From contig JAEXRM010000106.1 in assembly GCA_023440865.1 (NCBI GenBank), forward strand, positions 1 through 16,803: a stretch of 16,803 nucleotides of DNA, read 5' to 3'. Source of the stretch: Bacillota bacterium (GTDB lineage: Bacteria; Bacillota; Clostridia; DSM-8532). The notes beneath the pieces are model-generated. The model had not been told where the DNA came from and made no database searches. It saw only the letters and a list, made by a program, of their open reading frames with translations. Position 1 is the first letter of the stretch, and each line of letters begins with the position of its first letter. The translations under genes and the position numbers were made by a program. Of this stretch, positions 1-7,103 are shown piece after piece.

Positions 1-2
1 CC

Positions 3-77
3 GTCACACCGGTCTATCTGCTGCGCTGCACACCCGATGAGGACGCGGTGGAGGCGCTGGCTGCATGCCTGACATGA
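3..77 (+). CDS. C-terminal tail of a possible HPr-kinase-like protein (5' end outside window)
   Basis: An open frame enters from the left edge and ends at TGA 75-77, giving 24 residues ending PVYLLRCTPDEDAVEALAAC plus two more. The pattern 'L-x-C-x-P-D-E-x-A-V-x-x-L' resembles, from memory, the C-terminus of HPr-kinase-like proteins found beside PqqD-like proteins, S26-type peptidases and ABC exporters in lasso and related RiPP clusters (PadeK-type kinases, which phosphorylate precursor peptides). The stop overlaps the next gene, whose start at 65 lies inside this frame, so the two are translationally coupled. No catalytic motif is in view. The assignment rests on a short tail plus context and could be wrong; the frame being coding is more certain than the family. 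Confidence 0.4.
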   Translation, partial: VTPVYLLRCTPDEDAVEALAACLT

Positions 78-811
78 ACGGTGTCGACCTTCCTGGAAGA
101 CGCGCAGGAAGCAGCGAGGGGCCGGCAGGCGCGCAGGGGGCCGGGGGCGTCGCGTCAAGCCGGCTTGAGATGGTTGGACAACTGGCTGCCCTGGATCTTG
201 CGGCAGGACGGCGGATTGTGCTGACTGTGAATGGCAACAGCAATTATCCCTTTTTGCGGCATGGGCGGGACAAGGTCACCATCGCACCGCTCACATCGAG
301 CGAACCGGCTGTCGGTCGTGACAACGGTCATGGCACGGTTCGCGCCTCGGGTCGCGCCACGGGTCGTGCCGTTGTATCTGCCGGCATCCGGGCTGCCGCC
401 GACGAATCAGATACGGGAACCGATCATGGAGTGCGTTTGCCCCGCCGCGACCAACAGGTCATGGCGGCCAACAGGCAGTCTTTGCATCGCGGGGATCTTG
501 TGCTGACGCGAGTCGATGCATCGGAATACCTGATGCACCGCATTGTCCGATGCCGGGATGGCGCCTACTGGATGTGCGGAGACGCAGGAACGCGGCTGGA
601 AGGCCCATTCATGGCGCAACAGGCATTGGGAAGGGTTGTGACGCTTCATCGGCAGCAACGGGATGGCACCCATCTCAAGATCCCGGCAGACAGCCGCCTG
701 TTGCGCATGCTGGTGCGGGTTTGGCTGTTGCTGCGGCTGTTTCGGCCGTTTGCGCTCCAGCTGCTGCGACCCCTGTCGCTGGCGCGCCGTGCGCTTCGGC
801 CAACGCGTTGA
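65..811 (+). CDS. S24/S26 (signal-peptidase-like) family protein
   Basis: 248 residues. Residues about 55-75 read VNGNSNYPFLRHGRDKVTI, which fits the S24/S26 nucleophile region (G-x-S-x-x-P-x-L-x-x-G-D); Ser59 is the candidate nucleophile. Residues about 140-172 contain HRGDLVL, then LMHRIVR with His158 where SipW/eukaryote-type S26B enzymes have His instead of Lys, then a GDA motif. The two boxes are separated by about 60 low-complexity Arg/Ala/Gly/Thr residues that look like an insertion. The C-terminus (about 215-240) is hydrophobic and Arg-flanked, probably a membrane anchor. ATG 65 is preceded by GGTGGAGG (47-54) at good spacing; ATG 74 overlaps the upstream stop as an alternative. Such proteins recur beside HPr-kinase-like and ABC genes in RiPP loci, where leader-peptide processing is the usual guess. 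Whether it is an active protease is not known. Confidence 0.75.
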   Translation: MPDMNGVDLPGRRAGSSEGPAGAQGAGGVASSRLEMVGQLAALDLAAGRRIVLTVNGNSNYPFLRHGRDKVTIAPLTSSEPAVGRDNGHGTVRASGRATGRAVVSAGIRAAADESDTGTDHGVRLPRRDQQVMAANRQSLHRGDLVLTRVDASEYLMHRIVRCRDGAYWMCGDAGTRLEGPFMAQQALGRVVTLHRQQRDGTHLKIPADSRLLRMLVRVWLLLRLFRPFALQLLRPLSLARRALRPTR

Positions 812-815
812 GTCA

Positions 816-935
816 ATGAACATGCGTCGAAGCGAATGCGTTGCTGAGAACGCGGTGATGAGCAAATGCGTCGATGAGAATGCGGTGATGAGCGAATGCG
901 TCGATGCGAATGCGTCGTGGAACATGCATTGCTGA
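816..935 (+). CDS. Candidate small Cys-repeat peptide (possible RiPP precursor)
   Basis: ATG 816 lies four bases after the stop of the S26-type gene and opens a 39-residue frame ending at TGA 933-935. It is built from a 10-residue unit of the form S-x-C-V-x-x-N-A-x-x, repeated about three times and then ending N-M-H-C. Cysteines fall at 8, 18, 28 and 39, near-perfect 10-residue spacing. It sits between a processing-type protease and an ABC exporter, where a modified-peptide precursor could lie. Of the three plus-strand frames only this one stays open through the repeats. Against it: no good Shine-Dalgarno precedes either ATG (816 or 822), so it would need translational coupling; minus-strand frames also stay open across the repeat, and a non-coding minisatellite would look similar. 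No known precursor family is recognised. Confidence 0.35.
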   Translation: MNMRRSECVAENAVMSKCVDENAVMSECVDANASWNMHC

Positions 936-936
936 G
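821..936 (+). repeat. Tandem repeat, about 30-bp unit, four imperfect copies
   Basis: Units lie at 821-848, 849-878, 879-908 and 909-936. The middle two are near-identical 30-mers (core GCGGTGATGAGC then AATGCGTCGATG); the outer two are diverged and about 28 bp. Copies abut with no unique spacers. The repeat lies between the S26-type gene and the ABC gene and coincides with the candidate Cys-repeat ORF, where its period equals ten codons. Confidence 0.85.
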
Positions 937-958
937 CATGCGCCGTTGAGGCTGAACA

Positions 959-975
959 CAGGGAATAATTCCCTG
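959..975. promoter_or_regulatory. Perfect 8+1+8 inverted repeat upstream of the ABC gene
   Basis: CAGGGAAT, one central base, ATTCCCTG. It lies 11 bases before the GGAGG ribosome-binding site (987-991) of the ABC gene. A one-base loop is poor for an RNA hairpin, so it may instead be a dimeric-protein operator. No promoter elements are convincing around it. Confidence 0.45.
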
Positions 976-997
976 AATCTTGGATCGGAGGCACACG

Positions 998-2923
998 GTG
1001 GATGTCGTGACACACCTGTTCCGAAAGGTGTTCGAGTATGCCGGATGGGTTGGACGGAAGGCGAAACCCTTCCGGTCGCAGATTATTCTGCTGCTGATCT
1101 GCCGAAGCGCATCCGGGGTCGCGCTCGTGCTGGTTGCACTGGCGTCCCGAGAGATGGTCGACAGTGGCATTCGTGGGGACATGCGGCGTGCGTTGCAGTA
1201 TGGCCTGTATTTCGCGGTTCTTGTTGCGATTCACATTCTTCTGGACCTGTATGGCGAGATTGCCTCCGGCAGAACCTCGGAGAAATTCGCACAGACATTG
1301 CGCGAGGAGCAGTTCGCGCTGCTGGCGGACGCGCGGTGGCTGGCATCCGCATCCGTACACAGCGGCGACTGGATGACGCGGCTGACGATGAATGTAACCG
1401 CCATCTCCTCTTCGGTGGTGCAGGTGCTGCCGGAGGTCGTCGCGCTGGCGGTACAGTTTGTCGCCGCGTTCACAACCTTGCTGGTGCTGGAACCGCGGCT
1501 TGCCCTGCTGGCCTTTCTGGTCGGCCCGGTGGCGCTGCTGTTGAGCCGGTGGTGGGGCGTGCGGCTGGGGGAGATACAGGAGAAGTCGCAGGAGTGCGAC
1601 AGCGCCTGGCGTTCCTATCTGCAGGATGCCATCCGGAACCTCATGGTGCTCAAGGCGTTCACCGCGGTTCCCGGGGCCCGGCGCCGTCTGGCGCAGCTTC
1701 ACGGGGAAAGGTACGCCTGGATGGTGAAGGAAACCCGCACCATGGCCTGGATGACGGCGGCCATCGGATCGGGATACTGGCTGGGGTATCTGCTGGCGTT
1801 CGGATGGGGTGTGGCACGGGTTTCGGCGGGTGCCGCCACCTTCGGCACGCTGACCGCCTTCCTGCAGCTGGTGGAACAGGTGCAGGGGCCATTCGTCGCC
1901 CTGTCCGGCATGATTCCGCAGCTGATTTATCTGGGCACCTCGGTCAAACGGCTGCGCGCGATTGAGCGGCTGCCGGCGGAGCAGGGAAGCGCACCGGAAG
2001 ACGGGCGGGTGGACGCCGGTTCGAAGGATGGGCAGTGGGGCGCCGGCCCGGAGGATGGTCGGGTGGACGCCGGCCCGGAGGACGGGCGGGTGGACGCCGG
2101 TTCGGAGGATGGTCAGGTGGACGCCGGCCCGGAGGACGGGCGGGTGGACGCCGGTTCGGTTGCATGGGGCGTGGCATCATCAGGGTCATGCGCCCTGGCG
2201 GACAAGCCCGATGGGGCAACGCGGCACGATCCGTCCGCTTTGCACCGCGATTGCGTTTTTCTGATGCGGCACGTGAGTTTCGCCTATGTGCCGGAGCATC
2301 CGGTGATTCGACATGTGTCCATGCATCTGCGGACCGGTGAGATTGTGGGGCTCGTCGGACCTTCAGGCGAAGGGAAGACAACCTTGATCCGCCTGATGCT
2401 GGCATTGGTGACCCAGGATGCGGGTCAGGTGCTTCTGGGCGAGGGATGCCTGCTTCCCGCCACCGCGAGCACGCGGACGCTTGTCTCCTATGTTCCGCAA
2501 GGGCATACGCTCTTCAGTGGAACACTGGCTGAGAACCTGCGCCTGGGGAACAGTGAAGCAACCGAAGGGGAAATGATCGAAGCCCTTCGGGCAGCCGATG
2601 CGTGGGAGTTTGTCGGGACACTGGAGCAAGGGCTGGCGACGCGCATTGGAGAAGAAGCGCTTGGACTGTCGGAGGGGCAGGCCCAGCGAATCGGTCTTGC
2701 GCGCGCATTTCTGCGCAAGGCGCCGATCCTCGTCCTTGATGAGGCGACCTCCTCGCTCGATCGCAAAACGGAGGCGCGTGTGCTCGAACAGATCCGCGGC
2801 ATGCACAGGCGACCGGCCTGTCTGGTTGTGACGCACCGTTCTTCCGCCCTGTCGATCTGCGACCGGGTATACCGCCTCGAGAAGGGGATGCTGACCGAAG
2901 TGCCGGCATGTGAGGAAGCCTGA
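998..2923 (+). CDS. ABC exporter, fused membrane and ATPase domains (RiPP-cluster-type)
   Basis: 641 residues from GTG 998, preceded by GGAGG (987-991) at 6-base spacing; an upstream in-frame TTG at 980 lies before this site and is less likely. Residues about 25-310 form a type-B exporter membrane domain with several hydrophobic spans. Residues about 418-630 form the ATPase: Walker A GPSGEGKTT (454-462), Q-loop YVPQG, signature LSEGQ (557-561, Glu in place of the usual first Gly), Walker B ILVLDEATSSLD with Asp581/Glu582, and H-loop His613 in VVTHR. All catalytic residues are present, so a working half-transporter that dimerises is expected. Between the domains lies a repetitive acidic linker (334-387) of six nine-residue units, absent from typical exporters. 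No N-terminal C39 peptidase domain is present. Context suggests export of a modified peptide; the substrate is unknown. It ends 20 bp from a convergent gene. Confidence 0.93.
   Translation: MDVVTHLFRKVFEYAGWVGRKAKPFRSQIILLLICRSASGVALVLVALASREMVDSGIRGDMRRALQYGLYFAVLVAIHILLDLYGEIASGRTSEKFAQTLREEQFALLADARWLASASVHSGDWMTRLTMNVTAISSSVVQVLPEVVALAVQFVAAFTTLLVLEPRLALLAFLVGPVALLLSRWWGVRLGEIQEKSQECDSAWRSYLQDAIRNLMVLKAFTAVPGARRRLAQLHGERYAWMVKETRTMAWMTAAIGSGYWLGYLLAFGWGVARVSAGAATFGTLTAFLQLVEQVQGPFVALSGMIPQLIYLGTSVKRLRAIERLPAEQGSAPEDGRVDAGSKDGQWGAGPEDGRVDAGPEDGRVDAGSEDGQVDAGPEDGRVDAGSVAWGVASSGSCALADKPDGATRHDPSALHRDCVFLMRHVSFAYVPEHPVIRHVSMHLRTGEIVGLVGPSGEGKTTLIRLMLALVTQDAGQVLLGEGCLLPATASTRTLVSYVPQGHTLFSGTLAENLRLGNSEATEGEMIEALRAADAWEFVGTLEQGLATRIGEEALGLSEGQAQRIGLARAFLRKAPILVLDEATSSLDRKTEARVLEQIRGMHRRPACLVVTHRSSALSICDRVYRLEKGMLTEVPACEEA
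1997..2158 (+). repeat. In-frame minisatellite, six 27-bp units, in the ABC transporter linker
   Basis: Six contiguous units encode nine-residue blocks of the form (E/K)DG(R/Q)(V/W)(D/G)AG(S/P). Units 1, 3, 4, 5 and 6 differ by few bases, suggesting recent slippage or recombination. The array separates membrane and ATPase domains without breaking the frame. Confidence 0.92.
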
Positions 2924-2943
2924 GAATATCGCGGACGCGACCG

Positions 2944-4935
2944 TTACATCCCCACGTTCGCCGACATCTCGATCTTCACCACCGCGCCGTTCCGGAAGTG
3001 GAACCGCATGCGGTGCGTGTCATGCGCGCTGCCGCCGTCCGGCTCGTCGGACAGGTAGAGCATGTACTGCCAGACGGCGTCGCCCTCCATGCCGATGTCC
3101 GGTACGCCATAGGCATTGAGCACCTCCGCCGTCGTGGCGCCGATGCCGATGCCGGCGGTCGTCTGATGCCGCTCTTTTGAACCTTCATAGGAGAGTCCGC
3201 GCAGATACTGGATGTTGCGCGCAACCGTCAGCGTGATGCCGCTGTAGGTCAGGGTGCGCTCCTCGGAGGACGCTTCCGCGCCCAGCAGGCGGGCGACCTG
3301 GTTCAGATCCATGCCCAGGCGGAACGGGCCGATGCCGCAGTCCTCGACGCGCATGTAGGTTCGGTTCTTCGCCTGCTGCGCGGTCAGTTTCGACACCACC
3401 TTCATGTCCACGGGGTAGCCGTCGCTGCCGTATGTCACGGTCAGGATGCCCGCGTCCGCATAGATGCGCTCGGATACGTTTCCGTAGTCCGCATAATCCC
3501 AGCCGAACAGGGCCTTGAGCCGGTAGCTGGCCGTTCCGGCGGTTGCTCCCGGCAGCGGCTCCAGCTTCAACATGGCATCGTTCTCAAAGAAGCGGCCGAT
3601 CTCCTCGCGGTTCTTTAGCAGCATCGACGGATAGGACATCACCTCGGCGGTCAGGGCGGCAGGCTTGCGTCCCGCGGCCGACCCGGTCGGCGTTTGCTTG
3701 GCGGTGATCCTCAGGCCCGAATCGGTCTTCTCGATATCGACCCAATCGGAAAGCAAAGTCGTGACGGCTCCCGTGCCAGAGGACAACAACAGCGTTTCCT
3801 TCGGATCCGGATCCTTCAGGTCCGAGACGATGTACCGGTTGTAATCCGGCACGAACATCCAGGAGGTCGATTCCGGCGCGAAGCCCTTGCGGTCCGAAAC
3901 GACAGGCACATAGGCCGTGATGTAGGTGACGGTGCCGTTCGAGGGGGTCGTCTTCCGGTACAGGATCTCGTAGTATTCCCATGCGTTGCGCATGATGAGG
4001 CGGGGCTCCGACAGCGAGACGGGTGCCGCCACCACCGGGTCGTCCAGACAGGAGAGGAAAGTCTGCTCCGCTTCCTGCGGCGTCAGCCGATGCGCCACGG
4101 CCAGGCGCGTTGCCGGCTTGTCCTTGGCCGGTGCGTGGACGAACAGGGTTTCGGTGCCCAGATTGATCCGGACGAGCATGCCTGTTCCATTCATGGTTTT
4201 GGCCTGTGCCGCACCGAAAATGTACTGCAGCATGGTCTGCGTCTCCACGCCGTCATAGGCGGCCAGATTGAGCAGCACCGCAGCGGTGCCATATGTCGAA
4301 AGATAGTCGATGGGCGTGGACTGTGCACCGAGGCCGTCAAAGGAAGGAACGGAGCCCACCGACGCCGATGCGATGCCGTCGAACGCATGATACACCACAT
4401 TGGCTGACGGATATGCCTTCTGCAGCTTGCGTCCCGCGTCGCGGGAGCCTTCGCGCACCCACTGCACCAGATCGAGCGACTGGATGGCCGCATGGGTGGG
4501 AACGGAGGGAACCGTGAGGGTTTGCCCGTCAGGTGTGTCCTTGAGCAGGACGGGTATCGTCGTGACGGATCCGTTGCCGGATGCATGATATGTGTTCTCG
4601 TTCTTTCCCGAATGAGGATTGCCGCCCGACGTGGCGGCTTGCGCCCTGCCGGAAGCGTAGCTGTCTTCGTTGACGGCGGACGCGGGGGATGCGCTGGCAA
4701 GCTCCGCGGGTCGGGTGTCCGGGCTGCCGTAGGAGGTCATCTCCATGGTGCTGCCGCAAGCCGTGACCAGGAACGGAACCAGCACGAGTGAGGCCAAGCC
4801 TGCCCGCAGGGGAAGGCGCATGCCGGCCGGCCGGGTCGATGTGCTGCCGGGACAAGGGGCCTTCCGGACAATGAACCTGCGGGTTTGCCTGTTGTCGTGT
4901 TTGTTGCCGGATCCGGCACTGTGCGTTGTTTTCAC
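2944..4935 (-). CDS. Large lipoprotein of unknown function
   Basis: 663 residues on the minus strand. GTG at 4935 is preceded by GGGAG at 7-base spacing. The N-terminus is unusual: about 38 residues precede a basic/hydrophobic stretch (from Met39, MRLPLRAGLASLVLVPFLVTAC) ending in a VTAC lipobox, which predicts lipid attachment and an exported protein. ATG 4821 (Met39) would give a classical signal but has no ribosome-binding site. After the lipobox comes a Ser/Thr/Gly-rich linker, then a large region matching nothing I recognise. The C-terminal part has two similar motifs, GPFRLGMDLNQVARLLG (about 533-550) and GIGIGATTAEVLNAYGVPD (about 596-614), of the form G-x-x-x-(x)-V-x-x-x-x-G known from small alpha/beta modules of exported Bacillota proteins; these may be two copies of one module. 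It converges with the ABC gene and diverges from the VanZ-like gene. Function unknown. Confidence 0.8.
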   Translation of the reverse strand: MKTTHSAGSGNKHDNRQTRRFIVRKAPCPGSTSTRPAGMRLPLRAGLASLVLVPFLVTACGSTMEMTSYGSPDTRPAELASASPASAVNEDSYASGRAQAATSGGNPHSGKNENTYHASGNGSVTTIPVLLKDTPDGQTLTVPSVPTHAAIQSLDLVQWVREGSRDAGRKLQKAYPSANVVYHAFDGIASASVGSVPSFDGLGAQSTPIDYLSTYGTAAVLLNLAAYDGVETQTMLQYIFGAAQAKTMNGTGMLVRINLGTETLFVHAPAKDKPATRLAVAHRLTPQEAEQTFLSCLDDPVVAAPVSLSEPRLIMRNAWEYYEILYRKTTPSNGTVTYITAYVPVVSDRKGFAPESTSWMFVPDYNRYIVSDLKDPDPKETLLLSSGTGAVTTLLSDWVDIEKTDSGLRITAKQTPTGSAAGRKPAALTAEVMSYPSMLLKNREEIGRFFENDAMLKLEPLPGATAGTASYRLKALFGWDYADYGNVSERIYADAGILTVTYGSDGYPVDMKVVSKLTAQQAKNRTYMRVEDCGIGPFRLGMDLNQVARLLGAEASSEERTLTYSGITLTVARNIQYLRGLSYEGSKERHQTTAGIGIGATTAEVLNAYGVPDIGMEGDAVWQYMLYLSDEPDGGSAHDTHRMRFHFRNGAVVKIEMSANVGM

Positions 4936-5071
4936 GTCTCATCTCCCGTATGGTGATTGGCTGCAGCCCGGCTCTTGTGCAGTCATGCCGCCACGATATG
5001 GTTGCAATGTATAGAATAGCACACCTTCTGTCCTTTTTGGCATGCCTTGGCAGATTTCGTGCCGACATTCA

Positions 5072-5100
5072 TTGCATGCTTTACAATGGCCATGTACAAT
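5072..5100 (+). promoter_or_regulatory. Candidate sigma-A promoter of the VanZ-like gene (possibly leaderless)
   Basis: TTGCAT (5072-5077), 17-bp spacer, TACAAT (5095-5100). Predicted transcription start would be about 5106-5108, at or next to ATG 5108, leaving almost no leader. No Shine-Dalgarno precedes this start, consistent with a leaderless message. A second TACAAT at 5082-5087 has no paired -35 at good spacing. Confidence 0.5.
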
Positions 5101-5107
5101 GCAAGAT

Positions 5108-5704
5108 ATGAAAAGAATCAACGGGAACGGACAGGTGAGACTTGGTCTTGTCATGCTGCTGCTGGCGCTTTTGATCGGATCCATCGCCTTTGCGTGGCAG
5201 ATGAGCCTGATGAGCGCGATGGACTCCAACTCCATGAGCTACGGATTGGTGGACCTTACCGCGGAGCTGCTCATGGAGCGGGATGCGGACTGGACTGCCG
5301 GCTTCTGGCATGACGCCTACAACATGATGCTCCGCAAGCTCGGTCATTTCTGCGAGTACCTGCTCATCGGGGCGATTTCCTCTCTTTTCTTCCTGACCTG
5401 GTTTGAACGGATGCTCCAGCGGTGGTGGGGCAGGCATGCCGACAAGGCGATCAGACTGCGCAGATTCGCCACGACGCTGGCGGCGGCATGTGTGGCGTTC
5501 ATCCTGTCCTTTATGGCCTCCTTTGCAGATGAATTCTACTGGCAGCGCCTGTCGCAGCGGCATCCGCGCTGGTTTGACGTGGGCGTGGACATGGCGGGGG
5601 CCATGCTTGGCATCCTGCTGTGTGTGATCGTCTTTTCCCTTGGACGGTGGTCGGCGGGGGAGAAACGTACCGTGCGGGAGATCGCACGGGGCGAGCGCGA
5701 ATAG
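5108..5704 (+). CDS. VanZ-like integral membrane protein
   Basis: 198 residues from ATG 5108 (201 from in-frame ATG 5099, which overlaps the candidate -10 box and is less likely). Hydrophobic spans: about 11-30, 77-97 (LGHFCEYLLIGAISSLFFLT), 123-143 and 162-184. VanZ-family marks are RKLGHFCEYLLIG (the R-K-x-x-H-F-x-E-Y motif), then FADEFYWQRL followed by a D-V-x-x-D-x-x-G-A-x-x-G span matching the family's D-E-x-x-Q ... D-V-x-x-N-x-x-G region. Family members range from the teicoplanin-resistance accessory protein VanZ to many proteins of unknown role; nothing here suggests a vancomycin cluster. It is followed after one base by the SLH gene's first ATG, so the two may be co-transcribed. Confidence 0.85.
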   Translation: MKRINGNGQVRLGLVMLLLALLIGSIAFAWQMSLMSAMDSNSMSYGLVDLTAELLMERDADWTAGFWHDAYNMMLRKLGHFCEYLLIGAISSLFFLTWFERMLQRWWGRHADKAIRLRRFATTLAAACVAFILSFMASFADEFYWQRLSQRHPRWFDVGVDMAGAMLGILLCVIVFSLGRWSAGEKRTVREIARGERE

Positions 5705-5705
5705 C

Positions 5706-6977
5706 ATGCGGCGCGGTGCATGGCGACGGATAGGGCGATGGACAAACGACCTGCAGGAACCACTGGTTGACAGAATCATTCAATTCGACGCGTACCGGAA
5801 CGCATTGCTCGGGGCCGCCTGGAGCGCGGGCAACACGCCGATCCTTTCCTTCTCATTGCAGGAGAGTCCGTCCGCATCGCTGTACATGCCCACCTTCCCG
5901 TTGGCTTGGGTGGATCGGGAGAAGCCGGATGTGATGCTGCGCATCGGGACGCCGCTGGCTACCGTGCAGCTTCCCGGCAATTTCCTGTCCGCCGGTGACG
6001 GAGCGCCTGAGAGCTTCATCACATCGCAGGGGGACACCGTATCACTCTCGATATCGCTGCGTACGCCATCGGAGTTGCCGGCGGCAATCACCGCCGTGAC
6101 AGGCGGGCGCCCGGTGTTGGATTTGAGCCTGTTGCGAAACGGGGCGCCGGTTGACTGGTCGAACCCCGATGCGCCGGTCACCGTCGGCATCCCGTACAGA
6201 CCCGGCGCCGAAGAGCAGGCACATCCGGAGCGCATCGTCATCTGGTATGTGGACGGATCCGGCAGGGCAACGCTGGTGCCCTCATGCCGGTATGATGCCA
6301 TCAGCGGTATGGTCAGGTTTCAAACAACGCACTTCAGCACTTACGCGGTTGGATATCAGACAGCTTCTTCGGGGTATGCGGATCTGTCGGCCTCCTGGGC
6401 GCGCAGCCAGGTTGAGGGTCTGAAGCTGCGCGGCGGTCTTGGCTGGGTGGAAGGGAACCGGTTCGAACCGAATCGGCATGTGACCCGTGGAGAGTTTGTC
6501 AGGCTGCTTCTCACCGCACTTGGGTTGGATGTTCAAGGCAGCGCCGCTTCCACGGACAGCGGCGCCATCACCCGGACAGCCACGGCAGGCGCTGCTGCGG
6601 GCGCGAAGCGGCGCTTTGCCGATGTGGCGCCCGCCAGATCCGATGCCGCAGCCATTGAACGGGCTGCCGCGCTCGGCATCGTACTGGGATCCGACGGGAA
6701 CCGCTTTCATCCCGATACGGCAATCTCCCGCCAGGACATGGCGGTCATCTGCGCCCGTGCGATGCGCTGCACGAGCGCGGTGTTGAAAGCAACGGATGCC
6801 AGGACCCTGAATCCGTTTCGCGATCAGGCGCAGATTGGTCCCCATGCGCGTGACGGCCTGGCGTTGCTGGTGGCCAATGGCATACTTGTCGGATCGGAAG
6901 GAAACCTGATGCCGAAAAGCAACGTGTCGCGCGCGCAGGCGGCCGTGATCGCCTGGCGGCTGCTGGTCATGCAGTGA
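5706..6977 (+). CDS. SLH-domain surface protein, apparently N-terminally truncated
   Basis: 423 residues from ATG 5706, one base after the VanZ-like stop. Three S-layer-homology domains: about 224-275 (with the TRGEF motif), 302-355 (RFADV ... AISRQDMAV) and 371-423 (NVSRAQAAV), ending the protein. They normally bind pyruvylated secondary cell-wall polymer. Before them, around residues 165-220, is the beta-rich block typically preceding C-terminal SLH domains in clostridial surface proteins (VTVGIPYRP ... IVIWYVDGSGRATLVP ... TTHFSTYAVGY). The N-terminus is Arg/Trp-rich (MRRGAWRRIGRWTNDLQEPL) with no signal peptide, unexpected for a protein acting outside the cell. No Shine-Dalgarno precedes it and no upstream exon-like sequence is visible. 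The simplest reading is the 3' portion of a once larger gene fused behind the VanZ-like gene by deletion; a pseudogene is possible. Confidence 0.75.
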   Translation: MRRGAWRRIGRWTNDLQEPLVDRIIQFDAYRNALLGAAWSAGNTPILSFSLQESPSASLYMPTFPLAWVDREKPDVMLRIGTPLATVQLPGNFLSAGDGAPESFITSQGDTVSLSISLRTPSELPAAITAVTGGRPVLDLSLLRNGAPVDWSNPDAPVTVGIPYRPGAEEQAHPERIVIWYVDGSGRATLVPSCRYDAISGMVRFQTTHFSTYAVGYQTASSGYADLSASWARSQVEGLKLRGGLGWVEGNRFEPNRHVTRGEFVRLLLTALGLDVQGSAASTDSGAITRTATAGAAAGAKRRFADVAPARSDAAAIERAAALGIVLGSDGNRFHPDTAISRQDMAVICARAMRCTSAVLKATDARTLNPFRDQAQIGPHARDGLALLVANGILVGSEGNLMPKSNVSRAQAAVIAWRLLVMQ

Positions 6978-6999
6978 TGAGGTCCGCGTGAAAGTCGAA

Positions 7000-7028
7000 T
7001 TGACGAATCCCGAACCATCGGGGAGAAT
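7000..7028 (+). promoter_or_regulatory. Candidate promoter of the stalk-domain gene
   Basis: TTGACG (7000-7005), 17-bp spacer, GAGAAT (7023-7028). The -35 matches consensus at five of six positions and the -10 at four. It leaves a leader of about 70 bases before ATG 7104. Confidence 0.4.
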
Positions 7029-7103
7029 GGGAGTACCAGCCGCATAGGGATGCCGGACTGGCACAGGGACAGACATACCTGTCTCCAGCGAAAGGATGAT
7101 TGC

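Noticed and set aside
821..936. Short direct repeats considered as a CRISPR array
   Set aside because: The units abut without unique spacers, are imperfect, and no cas gene is present.
407..1702. 431-residue minus-strand open frame across the S26-type gene and the start of the ABC gene
   Set aside because: It is antisense to two well-supported genes, is His/Gln/Arg-rich without domain features, and stays open because of GC-rich codon bias and the 30-bp repeat.
5640..5705. 22-residue upstream extension of the SLH protein
   Set aside because: It lies wholly inside the VanZ-like gene, adds no signal peptide and has no ribosome-binding site.
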